Of a stretch of DNA of 64,000 bases, positions 27,297-35,231 are shown piece by piece. The notes below the pieces were generated by a model, which did no database searches, was not told the origin of the DNA, and saw only the letters and a list, made by a program, of their open reading frames with translations. The stretch's first letter is position 1. The number at the start of each line of letters is the position of its first letter. The DNA comes from Roseateles sp. DAIF2 (GTDB lineage: Bacteria > Pseudomonadota > Gammaproteobacteria > Burkholderiales > Burkholderiaceae_C). The stretch is taken from contig NZ_CP049919.1 of NCBI RefSeq assembly GCF_015624425.1, positions 5,828,001 to 5,892,000 on the forward strand, in the 5' to 3' direction. The position numbers were made by a program, and so were the translations under genes.

Positions 27297-27530
27297 ATCG
27301 TGAAACCGTCGCCACAGCAGGTCTGAGGGAGACTGCAAAACAACGGTTCTCTATTGACTGCCAAACGGCTAAAGTCAAAACAAGATTTTAGTCGCAAGAC
27401 CGCCTCCGCGAGGAGGCTGAAATCCCGAAGCCCTTCTCCTCCTCCTCCCTCCCTCCCTCGTTGGCTTCGGGGCGTCTTGCGGCCTCTTTTATGCCCGGGG
27501 CTTCCGCACACAGCGGAAGCCCTTTTCTTT
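27297..27530 (+). ncRNA. candidate structured small RNA with a CU-rich loop
   Basis: No plausible protein gene lies here and both flanking genes are on the other strand, yet the plus strand folds well and ends in a clear terminator. Paired segments are 304-309/343-348 (of 27xxx) enclosing a 7-bp hairpin at 317-336 with a GAGGG loop; TTGACTGCC 354-362 with GGC/AGTCAA 367-378; and an 8-bp closing stem CGCAAGAC 393-400/GTCTTGCG 474-481. Inside the closing stem sit GCCTCC-GCGA-GGAGGC (402-417) and CCCGAAGCC/GGCTTCGGG (424-432/463-471). The second of these exposes a CCTCCTCCTCC-type loop. The 5' end is uncertain. I do not recognise it as 6S, tmRNA, RNase P or SRP RNA. Confidence 0.6.
27498..27530 (+). 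terminator. rho-independent terminator of the candidate RNA
   Basis: GGGCTTCCGC (27498-27507), loop ACACA, GCGGAAGCCC (27513-27522), then TTTTCTTT. The T run is only on the plus-strand side, so it ends a plus-strand transcript. Confidence 0.85.
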
Positions 27531-27546
27531 GCCTGCCGCGGGGGGC

Positions 27547-27969
27547 TCAGCCCATGTAGGGATCCCAGAAGCCGGGATCCGGCTCGACCTGCTCGCAGAT
27601 GTCCAGCGCCAGCCCGCTCGGGTCCACGCATTGGAAGCGGATCTGGCCCCAGGGCTCGCGCCGCACCGGATAGCTGATCGTCACGCCAGCTTCGCGCAGC
27701 TCGGCCTCGCAGGCCCGCGCATCCTCGACCTGGAAGGTGTAGAGGACGCCCAGGCCATTGAAGGCCTCGGGGCCGGGCGGCATCGAGGGGTGGTCGGGCG
27801 TCATGAAGGCCAGGGTGACGGGCCGCTCGCCCTCATCGCCGGGCCGCTGCAGCATCACGAACCAGCTCGACTCGAACACCGTCTCGAAGCCGAAGAAGCG
27901 GGTGTAAAAGTCGCGGCACTCATGCGGGCGCGCGGTGGTGACCAGGGGGTAGTGATCCAGCAGCTTCAT
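27547..27969 (-). CDS. VOC family (glyoxalase-like) protein
   Basis: This 140-residue protein has the paired beta-alpha-beta-beta-beta modules of the VOC fold: HYPLVTTARPHECRDFYTRFFGF at the start and QIRFQCVDPSGLALDICE near the end. Its Glu and His residues could bind a metal. The activity could be glyoxalase, dioxygenase or drug binding. It is divergent from a TetR gene, and twin operators lie in its promoter, so it is very probably repressed by that regulator. Confidence 0.88.
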   Translation of the reverse strand: MKLLDHYPLVTTARPHECRDFYTRFFGFETVFESSWFVMLQRPGDEGERPVTLAFMTPDHPSMPPGPEAFNGLGVLYTFQVEDARACEAELREAGVTISYPVRREPWGQIRFQCVDPSGLALDICEQVEPDPGFWDPYMG

Positions 27970-27999
27970 CGTCGTGATTCCTTTCTTGCTTTCTTGATG

Positions 28000-28014
28000 C
28001 ATACAGCTTGTATG
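28000..28014. promoter_or_regulatory. TetR operator, site 1
   Basis: CATACAGCTTGTATG is a perfect 6-3-6 palindrome. Site 2 (28034-28048) has the same CATAC-W-GC-Y-TGTATG pattern 34 bases away, centre to centre. Confidence 0.8.
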
Positions 28015-28023
28015 TGAAATGGA

Positions 28024-28052
28024 ATTTAAAATACATACTGCCTGTATGTCAA
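28024..28052 (-). promoter_or_regulatory. sigma-70 promoter of the VOC gene
   Basis: On the minus strand TTGACA (28047-28052) and TTAAAT (28024-28029) are separated by exactly 17 bases. Operator site 2 fills the spacer, so a bound repressor would block polymerase. Confidence 0.7.
28034..28048. promoter_or_regulatory. TetR operator, site 2
   Basis: CATACTGCCTGTATG repeats the site 1 pattern with one central mismatch. It overlaps the -10 region (ATACAT, 28031-28036) of a likely TetR-gene promoter whose -35 is TTGTAT (28008-28013), and also the VOC promoter spacer. Confidence 0.8.
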
Positions 28053-28068
28053 CAATCACCATCGCACC

Positions 28069-28674
28069 ATGACCGATGCCCCCCTCGGGAAAAAGGCCCA
28101 GCAGGCCGCCGATTCGAAGGCGCGCCTGATCGGCGAGGCGCGTGCGCTGTTCCAGGCCCAGGGCTATGCGCAGACCTCGACCGAGGCCCTGCTGTCCGCC
28201 ACCGGCCTGACGCGCGGCGCGCTGTACCACCACTTCCGCGACAAGAAGGACCTGTTCGCGGCCGTCTGTGCGCAGATGCATGGCGAGCTGGGCGCGGCGA
28301 TCGAGGTGGCCACGGCCGGCATCGAGGAGCCGGCGCGGGCGCTGCGCCTGGGCTCGCATGCCTGGCTGCGGGCCGTCGCGGAGCCGGGGCGTTGCCGGGT
28401 GCTGCTGCTGGACGCGCCGGCGGTGCTGAGCAGCGAGGAATGGGCGGCGCAGGATGCCGCCCATGGTTATGGCGCGCTGCGCATGGCGGTGCGCGCCCTG
28501 CGCGGTGCCCGGGATGCCGGCGAAGAACTGCAGGCGGACGCCCTGGCCGCCGCACTCAACGGCGCGATGAACCAGCTGGCGCGCTGGTGCGCCGAGGAGC
28601 GCAGGCCCGATGCCGCGGCCGCGGCGGAGGCGGCCATCGACGCCCTGCTCGACGCCGCACTACCGCCGGCCTGA
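28069..28674 (+). CDS. TetR/AcrR family regulator
   Basis: This 201-residue protein has the TetR helix-turn-helix at residues 17-65 (ARALFQAQGYAQTSTEALL, TRGALYHHFRDKKDLF) and a helical ligand-binding domain after it. Two matching palindromes stand in the 99-base gap shared with the VOC gene, so it probably represses both itself and the VOC gene until a ligand binds. The ligand is unknown. The C-terminal third is Ala-rich. Confidence 0.92.
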   Translation: MTDAPLGKKAQQAADSKARLIGEARALFQAQGYAQTSTEALLSATGLTRGALYHHFRDKKDLFAAVCAQMHGELGAAIEVATAGIEEPARALRLGSHAWLRAVAEPGRCRVLLLDAPAVLSSEEWAAQDAAHGYGALRMAVRALRGARDAGEELQADALAAALNGAMNQLARWCAEERRPDAAAAAEAAIDALLDAALPPA

Positions 28675-28682
28675 GCAATCGA

Positions 28683-29657
28683 TCAGCGCATCCAGCCCTT
28701 GCGGCGGAAGTAGATCAGCGGCGCGGCCACCGAGGCCGCCATCAGCAGCAGGGCATAGGGGTAGCCCCAGCTCCAGTCCAGCTCGGGCATGAACTTGAAG
28801 TTCATGCCGTAGACGCTGGCGATCAGGGTCGGCGGCAGCAGCGCGACGCTGGCCACCGAGAAGATCTTGATGATCTTGTTCTGGTTGATGTTGATGAAAC
28901 CGACGGTCGCATCCATCAGGAAGTTGATCTTGTCGAACAGGAAGGCGGTGTGCGAGTCCAGCGAGTCGATATCGCGCAAGATCTGACGCGACTCCTCGAA
29001 CTGCTCGGCATTCAGCATCCGGCTGCGCATCATGAAGCTGACCGCGCGGCGCGTGTCCATCACATTGCGGCGGATGCGGCCGTTCAAGTCCTCCTCGCGC
29101 GCGATCGCGGCCAGCACCTCGGCGGCCTCGGTGTCGTTCACCTCGCTCTTCAGCACCCGCGAGCTGACTTTCTCCAGCGAGTCGTAGATGCCCTCCAGGA
29201 CATCGGCCGAATACTCGGCGTCGGCGTCGTAGAGCTTCAGCAGCACATCCTTGGCGTCCTCGATCAGGGCCGGGATGCGGCGCGCGCGCAGGCGCAGCAG
29301 GCGGAAGACCGGCAGGTCCTCCTTGTGCACCGAGAACAGCACATTGTTGTAGAGGATGAAGGCGACGCGCACATTGCGCGGCGAACTGTCGTCATCGATC
29401 AGGAAGTCGGAACGAATGTGCAGCTCGCCGTTGTCTTCCTCGTAGAAACGGGCCGACTCCTCCAGATCGTCGTCGACGATGTTCTCGGGGATCACCAGGC
29501 CGAAGCGATCGCGGATCCAGCCCTTCTCCTCGGCACTCGGGTCTTCCAGGTCCACCCACACCGGGCGCGACTGGGCCAGGGCCTCGGGGCTCTCGATTTC
29601 CTCCTGGAACAGCCCGCCCTTCAGGCGGCCATTGTCCAGCGTGAACACATTCAGCAT
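28683..29657 (-). CDS. corA: CorA family magnesium/cobalt transporter
   Basis: This 324-residue protein has a large cytoplasmic N-terminal domain and two C-terminal membrane helices. The first ends in the family signature YGMNF, followed by the MPELDWSWGYP loop and a last helix with the basic end YFRRKGW. It should form a pentameric Mg2+/Co2+ channel in the inner membrane. Length and motif match CorA rather than ZntB. Confidence 0.93.
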   Translation of the reverse strand: MLNVFTLDNGRLKGGLFQEEIESPEALAQSRPVWVDLEDPSAEEKGWIRDRFGLVIPENIVDDDLEESARFYEEDNGELHIRSDFLIDDDSSPRNVRVAFILYNNVLFSVHKEDLPVFRLLRLRARRIPALIEDAKDVLLKLYDADAEYSADVLEGIYDSLEKVSSRVLKSEVNDTEAAEVLAAIAREEDLNGRIRRNVMDTRRAVSFMMRSRMLNAEQFEESRQILRDIDSLDSHTAFLFDKINFLMDATVGFININQNKIIKIFSVASVALLPPTLIASVYGMNFKFMPELDWSWGYPYALLLMAASVAAPLIYFRRKGWMR

Positions 29658-30109
29658 GCGTAAAGTCTCCAGCGCCCTTGCGCCGTCATGAGGGGACGGG
29701 GCGTGATCCGTCCGGATTGGGGGTAGGTAGGGGGTACCGTCTCACTCCGGACTGGCGGCATTCGCAGGGGAAAGCCGGCTGCAGGCACTGGAGTGGACGG
29801 TCACCGCGGGTGATCGCTGTCCAAGAAAGACTCCAGAGATGGGGCGGGCGGATTATCACATCGGCCCGGGGCTTGGCGCAAAGGCCAACAGCGCATTGAA
29901 GCACAGCTTGCCGCCCACCGGCGCGGCAACACTCCGAAAGGCTCGGACTTTGCTGTCAAACGCTTGTCACATGCCAGGGCCGGGCGCACACTGGTTTCGA
30001 CCGAGACCCCTCCACTCCCTGCCGCTACCCACCCTCTGCTACCCGCATCCTCCCTCCCCCGATTCCCCCTGTTTTCGTTGTTCCGTCCACCCCTGTGAAA
30101 GGAGGCTTT
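29658..30109. other. corA/hpf divergent control region
   Basis: This 452-base gap contains a 6-bp inverted repeat GTCCGG (29710-29715) and CCGGAC (29747-29752) around a G-rich tract, all in the corA 5' leader, plus a short TCACC/GGTGA hairpin near 29800. I could not match it to a known magnesium riboswitch. A pyrimidine-rich stretch (30005-30070) precedes the hpf ribosome site. No gene is seen. Confidence 0.4.
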
Positions 30110-30451
30110 ATGAACCTGACAATCAGCGGCCATCATCTCGAAGTGACCCCGGCACTGCGTGAGTACGTACTCACGAAGCTAGACCGAGTAACCCGCCACT
30201 TTGACCAGGTCGTCGATATCAACGTCTTGCTCACTGTGGAGAAGCAAAAGGAAAAGGACCGCCGTCAAAGGGCCGAAGTGACCGTGCACGTCAAGGGACG
30301 TGACATCTTTGTCGAGCAATCTCATGAGGATCTATACGCCGCGATTGATCAGCTGATGGACAAGCTGGACCGCCAGGTCTGCCGCCACAAGGACCGTGTG
30401 CAGGACCACCACCACGCCTCGGCCAAGCGCCTGGAACTGGGCGCCCAGTAA
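30110..30451 (+). CDS. hpf: ribosome hibernation promoting factor (short HPF)
   Basis: This 113-residue protein is the short HPF/YfiA type: the N-terminal [19 protein letters not shown] and the [19 protein letters not shown] helix are diagnostic. It binds the 30S decoding centre in stationary phase and helps form 100S dimers. AAAGGAGG precedes ATG 30110. The usual rpoN gene is not next to it; ptsN and hprK follow. Confidence 0.95.
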   Translation: MNLTISGHHLEVTPALREYVLTKLDRVTRHFDQVVDINVLLTVEKQKEKDRRQRAEVTVHVKGRDIFVEQSHEDLYAAIDQLMDKLDRQVCRHKDRVQDHHHASAKRLELGAQ

Positions 30452-30481
30452 ACCGCCTCTTTCTGGTTTCATTCCGTCTCA

Positions 30482-30504
30482 AGCGGCCCTTCGGGCCGCT
30501 TTTT
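30482..30504 (+). terminator. rho-independent terminator after hpf
   Basis: AGCGGCCC (30482-30489) pairs with GGGCCGCT (30493-30500) around a TTC loop and is followed by a T run. It separates hpf from ptsN. Confidence 0.9.
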
Positions 30505-30695
30505 GCTGCCCGGCCAGCAGACGGGCGACATGCGAACAAACGTTGTTGCTGCGCCGCCGCAAAGATGCGCAATCCTGCCGGGCCACCACGGCCGCGGGAC
30601 CCATCGGCTTGACGGCCTTTCTATAATCCAATTTCTAGCTACCGAACAAGCGTCCCGCCCAAGGCTCACCAAGCCGTAATCGGCGCTGCGACCCG

Positions 30696-31166
30696 ATGAA
30701 CCGTCTTGCCGCCATCCTGCCCGCCAGCAATGTGCTGGTGAATGTGGACGCCTCCAGCAAAAAGCGAGTCTTCGAGCAGGCCGGCCTGCTGTTCGAGAAC
30801 AACCACACCATCTCCCGCGCCTCGGTGACGGACAACCTGTTCGCCCGCGAGCGCCTGGGTTCCACCGGCCTGGGCCATGGCGTGGCCATCCCGCATGGCC
30901 GCATCAAGGGCCTGAAGAACCCGTTGGCCGCCGTGCTGCGCGTGCAGCAGCCGATCGGCTTCGACGCGCCGGACGACGAACCGGTCAGCCTGCTGATCTT
31001 CCTGCTGGTGCCCGAGGCCGCGACCCAGCGCCATCTGGAGATCCTGTCCGAGATCGCTGAGATGCTGTCCGACCGTGAACTGCGCGAGCGCCTGAAGACC
31101 GAGGCCGAGGCCGCCGACCTGCACCGCCTGATCTCGGCCTGGGAGCCGCTGAAGTCGGTCGCCTGA
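30696..31166 (+). CDS. ptsN: PTS IIA-like nitrogen regulatory protein PtsN
   Basis: This 156-residue EIIA-Ntr protein has the phosphorylatable His67 in [11 protein letters not shown]. It is the terminal acceptor of the nitrogen phosphotransferase system and modulates potassium and nitrogen metabolism. hprK starts 31 bases downstream, which matches the betaproteobacterial arrangement. Confidence 0.95.
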   Translation: MNRLAAILPASNVLVNVDASSKKRVFEQAGLLFENNHTISRASVTDNLFARERLGSTGLGHGVAIPHGRIKGLKNPLAAVLRVQQPIGFDAPDDEPVSLLIFLLVPEAATQRHLEILSEIAEMLSDRELRERLKTEAEAADLHRLISAWEPLKSVA

Positions 31167-31197
31167 CACCCTTTCCGCCAAGCAAAGCCACCCCCGA

Positions 31198-32160
31198 GTG
31201 AAAGTCACCTCGATCAGCGCCGACCGGCTCTTCGAAGAGCATCGCGAGGCGCTGCGCTGGGAATGGATCGCCGGCCATGCCCATCCGGAGCGCCGCTTCG
31301 ACGAAGCCGCCCTGCGCGACGCGCAATCGGCCGCCGACCTGGTCGGCTATCTGAACTACATCCACCCCTACCGGGTGCAGATCGTTGGCCGCCGCGAGGT
31401 GGCCTACCTGAGCCAGGCCTCCGGCGAGGTGCTGGACCGTCGCATCGCGCGCATCGTCACCCTGGAGCCGCCGGTCATCATCGTGGCCGACGACCAGCCG
31501 CCGCCGGACCGCCTGGTCGCGATGTGCGACCGTGCCGAGATCCCGCTGTTCGTCACCGCCGAATCCGCCGGCCATGTGATCGACCTGGTGCGCGCCTACC
31601 TGGCCCATGTCTGCGCCAACCGCACGACGCGCCACGGCGTGTTCATGGACATCCTGGGCCTGGGCGTGCTACTGACCGGCGAATCGGGCCTGGGCAAGAG
31701 CGAACTGGGCCTGGAGCTGATCTCGCGCGGCCATGGCCTGGTGGCCGACGACGCGGTGGATTTCTTCCGCATCGCCCAGACCGCAATCGAGGGCCGCTGC
31801 CCCGAGCTGCTGATGAACCTGCTGGAGGTGCGCGGCATCGGCCTCTTGGACATCAAGGCCATCTTTGGCGAGACCGCGGTGCGCCGCAAGATGCGGCTCA
31901 AGCTGATCGTGCACCTGGTCCGCAAGGAGACGATGGAGCGCGATTTCGAGCGTCTGCCCTATGAGCCCCTCTACGAGGACGTGCTGGGCATGCCGGTGCG
32001 CAAGGTGGTGATCGCGGTGGACGCCGGCCGTAACCTGGCGGTGCTGGTGGAGGCCGCAGTCCGCAACACCATCCTGCAGCTGCGCGGCATCGACACCTAT
32101 CGCGAGTTCGTCGAGCGCCACCAGCGGGCGATCGAGCAGGGTCAGCTCGGCGACGACTGA
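31198..32160 (+). CDS. hprK: HPr kinase/phosphorylase
   Basis: This 320-residue enzyme phosphorylates and dephosphorylates HPr on serine. It has the P-loop GESGLGKS (161-168), the upstream [13 protein letters not shown] segment with H146, and the C-terminal signature [12 protein letters not shown] and FGETAVR. GTG 31198 is the start and aligns with family N-termini ([13 protein letters not shown]). No rapZ gene follows, unlike in many betaproteobacteria. Confidence 0.95.
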   Translation: MKVTSISADRLFEEHREALRWEWIAGHAHPERRFDEAALRDAQSAADLVGYLNYIHPYRVQIVGRREVAYLSQASGEVLDRRIARIVTLEPPVIIVADDQPPPDRLVAMCDRAEIPLFVTAESAGHVIDLVRAYLAHVCANRTTRHGVFMDILGLGVLLTGESGLGKSELGLELISRGHGLVADDAVDFFRIAQTAIEGRCPELLMNLLEVRGIGLLDIKAIFGETAVRRKMRLKLIVHLVRKETMERDFERLPYEPLYEDVLGMPVRKVVIAVDAGRNLAVLVEAAVRNTILQLRGIDTYREFVERHQRAIEQGQLGDD

Positions 32161-32183
32161 AGCCGCCGCCGGCGGCTTCCAGA

Positions 32184-32609
32184 TCAGCCGCGGTGTTCGC
32201 AGTTCTTCTTGGTGCAGGTCGCGTAGAGCGCCAGCGAATGCTCCTGCAGCGAGAAGCCGCGCTCCTTGGCGATCGAGTGCTGGCGCTCCTCGATCTGCGG
32301 GTCGAAGAACTCCTCGACACGGCCGCAGGTCAGGCAGACCAGGTGATCGTGGTGGTGGCCCTCGTTGAGCTCGAACACCGCCTTGCCGGACTCGAAATGG
32401 TTGCGCGACAGCAGGCCGGCCTGCTCGAACTGGGTCAGCACGCGGTAGACCGTGGCCAGACCGATGTCGGCCCCCTCGTTCAGCAGGGCTTTGTATACGT
32501 CTTCAGCGGTCATGTGGCGCTGCGCCGTCTTCTGGAAGATCTCCAGAATCTTGATGCGGGGCAACGTGGCCTTCAGGCCGCTGTTCTTGATTTCTTCGGT
32601 CCGGTCCAT
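32184..32609 (-). CDS. fur: ferric uptake regulator Fur
   Basis: This 141-residue metalloregulator has the winged helix ([16 protein letters not shown], then [15 protein letters not shown]) and metal sites in [18 protein letters not shown] and the C-terminal CTKKNC. With iron it represses uptake genes. ATG 32609 is the family start. It is divergent from bamE, a conserved arrangement. Confidence 0.95.
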   Translation of the reverse strand: MDRTEEIKNSGLKATLPRIKILEIFQKTAQRHMTAEDVYKALLNEGADIGLATVYRVLTQFEQAGLLSRNHFESGKAVFELNEGHHHDHLVCLTCGRVEEFFDPQIEERQHSIAKERGFSLQEHSLALYATCTKKNCEHRG

Positions 32610-32702
32610 GGTGTCAAGCTGGGCCGACCCCCATGGGCCTGCCGCTAGAATGGGCCAATCATAGCCAGCAATGGGCGTGCTGCGCCCCCCGGCCCCGAAG
32701 AT

Positions 32703-33254
32703 ATGCGCCCCATCATCCCGCTCCTGACCTCCACGCTGGCCCTGCTGGGCCTTGCCGGCTGTTCCTCGCTGCCCTCGCTGGACAGCCTGCCCTCGGTGGC
32801 CGGCGACAAGGTGCTGGGCCTGGTGACCCCCTACCGGGTCGAGGTGGTGCAGGGCAATGTGCTGACCAAGGAGCAGGTGGCCCGGGTCAAGCCCGGCATG
32901 AGCCGCGCCCAGGTGCGCGACCTGCTGGGTTCGCCGCTGCTGACCGACATCTTCCATGACAACCGCTGGGACTACGCCTTCTCGATCCGCCGCCAGGGCG
33001 CGACGCCGCAGGCCCGCCATGTGATCGCCTGGTTCGAGGGCGACCAGCTGAAGTCGCTGGATCTGCCGGGCGACCTGCCCAGCGAAAACGAATTCATCGC
33101 CTCGATCAACACCTTCAAGCCGCGCAACCAGCCCAAGCTGGAACTGAGCGAGGCTGAGCGCAAGGCCCTGCCGGTGCCGGCCAAGCCGGAGGCCGCCGCC
33201 GCCGAGCCGGTCGGCCCGGTGCGCGCCTATCCGCCGCTGGAGCCGCGCTCGTGA
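32703..33254 (+). CDS. bamE: outer membrane assembly lipoprotein BamE/OmlA
   Basis: This 183-residue lipoprotein has a signal peptide ending in the lipobox LAGC (C20) and the BamE core ([32 protein letters not shown]). It is part of the BAM complex that inserts outer membrane proteins. A TAGAAT -10 element is at 32646-32651. The C-terminus is an Ala/Pro-rich tail. dapB overlaps its stop. Confidence 0.93.
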   Translation: MRPIIPLLTSTLALLGLAGCSSLPSLDSLPSVAGDKVLGLVTPYRVEVVQGNVLTKEQVARVKPGMSRAQVRDLLGSPLLTDIFHDNRWDYAFSIRRQGATPQARHVIAWFEGDQLKSLDLPGDLPSENEFIASINTFKPRNQPKLELSEAERKALPVPAKPEAAAAEPVGPVRAYPPLEPRS

Positions 33255-34066
33255 GCGCCGGCCGCCCGCTGAACATCGCCATTGCCGGCGCCTCCGGGCG
33301 CATGGGCCGGATGCTGATCGAGGCCGTCGTCAACGCGCCCGACTGCAAGCTCTCCGGCGCGCTGGACCGCGAGGGCAGCCCCGCCCTGGGCCTGGACGCC
33401 AGCGCCTGGCTGGGCCAGACCAGCGGCGTCGCGATCACCGCCGACCTGCGCCAGGGCCTGACCGGCGCCGATGTGCTGATCGACTTCACCCGCCCCGAGG
33501 GCACCCTGGCCCATCTGGCCGTCTGCCGCGAGTTGGGCGTCAAGGCCGTGATCGGCACCACCGGCTTCACGCCGGCGCAGAAGGCCGAGATCGCCGCCCA
33601 TGGCCAGCAGATCGGCATCATGATGGCGCCGAACATGAGCGTCGGCGTCAATGTCGTGCTGAAGCTGCTGGACCTGGCCGCGCGCTCGCTCGCCACCGGC
33701 TACGACATCGAGGTCATCGAGGCCCACCACCGCCACAAGGTCGACGCCCCCAGCGGCACCGCGCTGGCGATGGGCGAGGTGGTCGCCCAGGCCCTGGGCC
33801 GCGACCTGAAGGACTGCGCGGTCTACGGCCGCGAAGGCGTCACCGGCGAGCGCGATCCCTCCACGATCGGCTTCGCCACCGTGCGCGGCGGCGACATCGT
33901 CGGCGACCACACCGTGCTGTTCGCCGGCATCGGCGAGCGCATCGAGATCACTCACAAGTCCAGCAGCCGCGTCACCTATGCCGAGGGCAGCCTGCGCGCC
34001 GCGCGCTTCCTGGCCGCCAACGGTCCGGGCCTGTACGGCATGGACGATGTCCTCGGCCTGAGCTGA
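33251..34066 (+). CDS. dapB: 4-hydroxy-tetrahydrodipicolinate reductase
   Basis: This 271-residue enzyme of lysine/diaminopimelate synthesis has the NAD(P) fold [11 protein letters not shown] near the N-terminus and the substrate motif [19 protein letters not shown] 33251 overlaps the bamE stop (GTGA), so the genes are coupled. Confidence 0.95.
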   Translation: MSAGRPLNIAIAGASGRMGRMLIEAVVNAPDCKLSGALDREGSPALGLDASAWLGQTSGVAITADLRQGLTGADVLIDFTRPEGTLAHLAVCRELGVKAVIGTTGFTPAQKAEIAAHGQQIGIMMAPNMSVGVNVVLKLLDLAARSLATGYDIEVIEAHHRHKVDAPSGTALAMGEVVAQALGRDLKDCAVYGREGVTGERDPSTIGFATVRGGDIVGDHTVLFAGIGERIEITHKSSSRVTYAEGSLRAARFLAANGPGLYGMDDVLGLS

Positions 34067-34070
34067 GCCC

Positions 34071-34721
34071 ATGGTCGGCTTCAACCAGTTCTGGCACCAG
34101 GGCGATGCGGTCTCGCGGGGCGTGGCCCTGCTGCTGCTGCTGATGTCGGTCAGCGCCTGGGTGCTGATCTTCTGGAAGGCCTGGACCCTGAACCGCGCGC
34201 GTCGCGACCTGGGCCGCGCGGTGCCGGCCTTCTGGGCCGCGGCCGACCTGGACGGCGGCCGCCAGGCGCTGGTGAACTTCGACCGCGAGGAGATCCTGCT
34301 GCCGCTGCTGGACGCCGGCCGTGCCGCCGCCAACAGCAACACGCTGGAGGCCGCCGGCAAGCGAGAGTCGCAGCTGACGCGCCGCCTGCGCGACGCACTG
34401 CACGGCGTGCTGGCCCGGCTGCAGTTCGGCCAGGTGCTGCTGGCCTCGATCGGCGCCACCGCGCCCTTCGTCGGCCTGTTCGGCACTGTCTGGGGCATCT
34501 ACCACGCGCTGGTCAGCATCTCGGCGGCCGGCAATATCTCGATCGAGAAGGTCTCCGGCCCGGTCGGCGAGGCCCTGATCATGACCGCCGCCGGCCTGGC
34601 CGTGGCGATCCCCGCGGTGCTGGCCTACAACGTGTTCGGCAAGTTCGTCGGCGGCTGCGAGGCCGACCTGGAAGGCTTCGCCCACGATCTGCGCGAGCTG
34701 CTGGAACAGCCGCCGCACTGA
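34071..34721 (+). CDS. exbB: MotA/TolQ/ExbB proton channel family protein
   Basis: This 216-residue protein has one N-terminal helix (residues 15-37) and a C-terminal pair with the ExbB core GATAPFVGLFGTVWGIYHAL and GPVGEALIMTAAGLAVAIPA. With ExbD it should energise a TonB-dependent transporter or Tol-like process. No tonB is adjacent, so TolQ-like use is possible; the position between dapB and leuS is conserved. Confidence 0.9.
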   Translation: MVGFNQFWHQGDAVSRGVALLLLLMSVSAWVLIFWKAWTLNRARRDLGRAVPAFWAAADLDGGRQALVNFDREEILLPLLDAGRAAANSNTLEAAGKRESQLTRRLRDALHGVLARLQFGQVLLASIGATAPFVGLFGTVWGIYHALVSISAAGNISIEKVSGPVGEALIMTAAGLAVAIPAVLAYNVFGKFVGGCEADLEGFAHDLRELLEQPPH

Positions 34722-34739
34722 GAAGGAAGAGCCCGCGCG

Positions 34740-35165
34740 ATGGCCTTTGGACGCCTGGAACGCCGCGACGCGCCCAAGCCGATGGGCGAGATCAACATGA
34801 CGCCGCTGATCGACGTCATGCTGGTGCTACTGGTCATCTTCATGATCACCGCGCCGCTGATGAGCAGCTCCCTGCGCCTGAACCTGCCCGAGAGCGAGGC
34901 CGCCACGCCCAGCGAGGCGCCGGCCTTCATCGCGGTGGCGCTGCAGCCCGACGGCAGCCTCTACCTCGGCGAGGAGAAGCTGGAGCCGGCCGCCTTCCGC
35001 GAGCGGGTCGGCCTGCTGGCCAAGGGCCGGCCCGACATGGAGGTACAGCTGCGCGCCGACAAGGCCGTGCCCTATGGCAGCGTCGCCGAGCTGATCGGCT
35101 GGGTGCAGGCCGCCGGCCTGAACCGCATCGCCTTCGTCGCCGAGGCCCTTCCGGCCAAGCCCTGA
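34740..35165 (+). CDS. exbD: ExbD/TolR family biopolymer transport protein
   Basis: This 141-residue protein has a cytoplasmic N-terminus (residues 1-20), one helix with the essential Asp (D25 in MTPLIDVMLVLLVIF) and a periplasmic domain. It forms the proton-driven unit with the upstream ExbB. AGAAGGAAGAG precedes ATG 34740. Confidence 0.92.
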   Translation: MAFGRLERRDAPKPMGEINMTPLIDVMLVLLVIFMITAPLMSSSLRLNLPESEAATPSEAPAFIAVALQPDGSLYLGEEKLEPAAFRERVGLLAKGRPDMEVQLRADKAVPYGSVAELIGWVQAAGLNRIAFVAEALPAKP

Positions 35166-35231
35166 GCCGTGCCGCCGGCTCCGGCGGCCACGCCTCCTAC
35201 AATCGGCGCCTTCAGCGCCCCGTGCCCCATC

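Noticed and set aside
32604..32618. TTGACA on the minus strand as a fur -35 box
   Set aside because: It lies directly before the fur ATG, so transcription would begin inside the gene.
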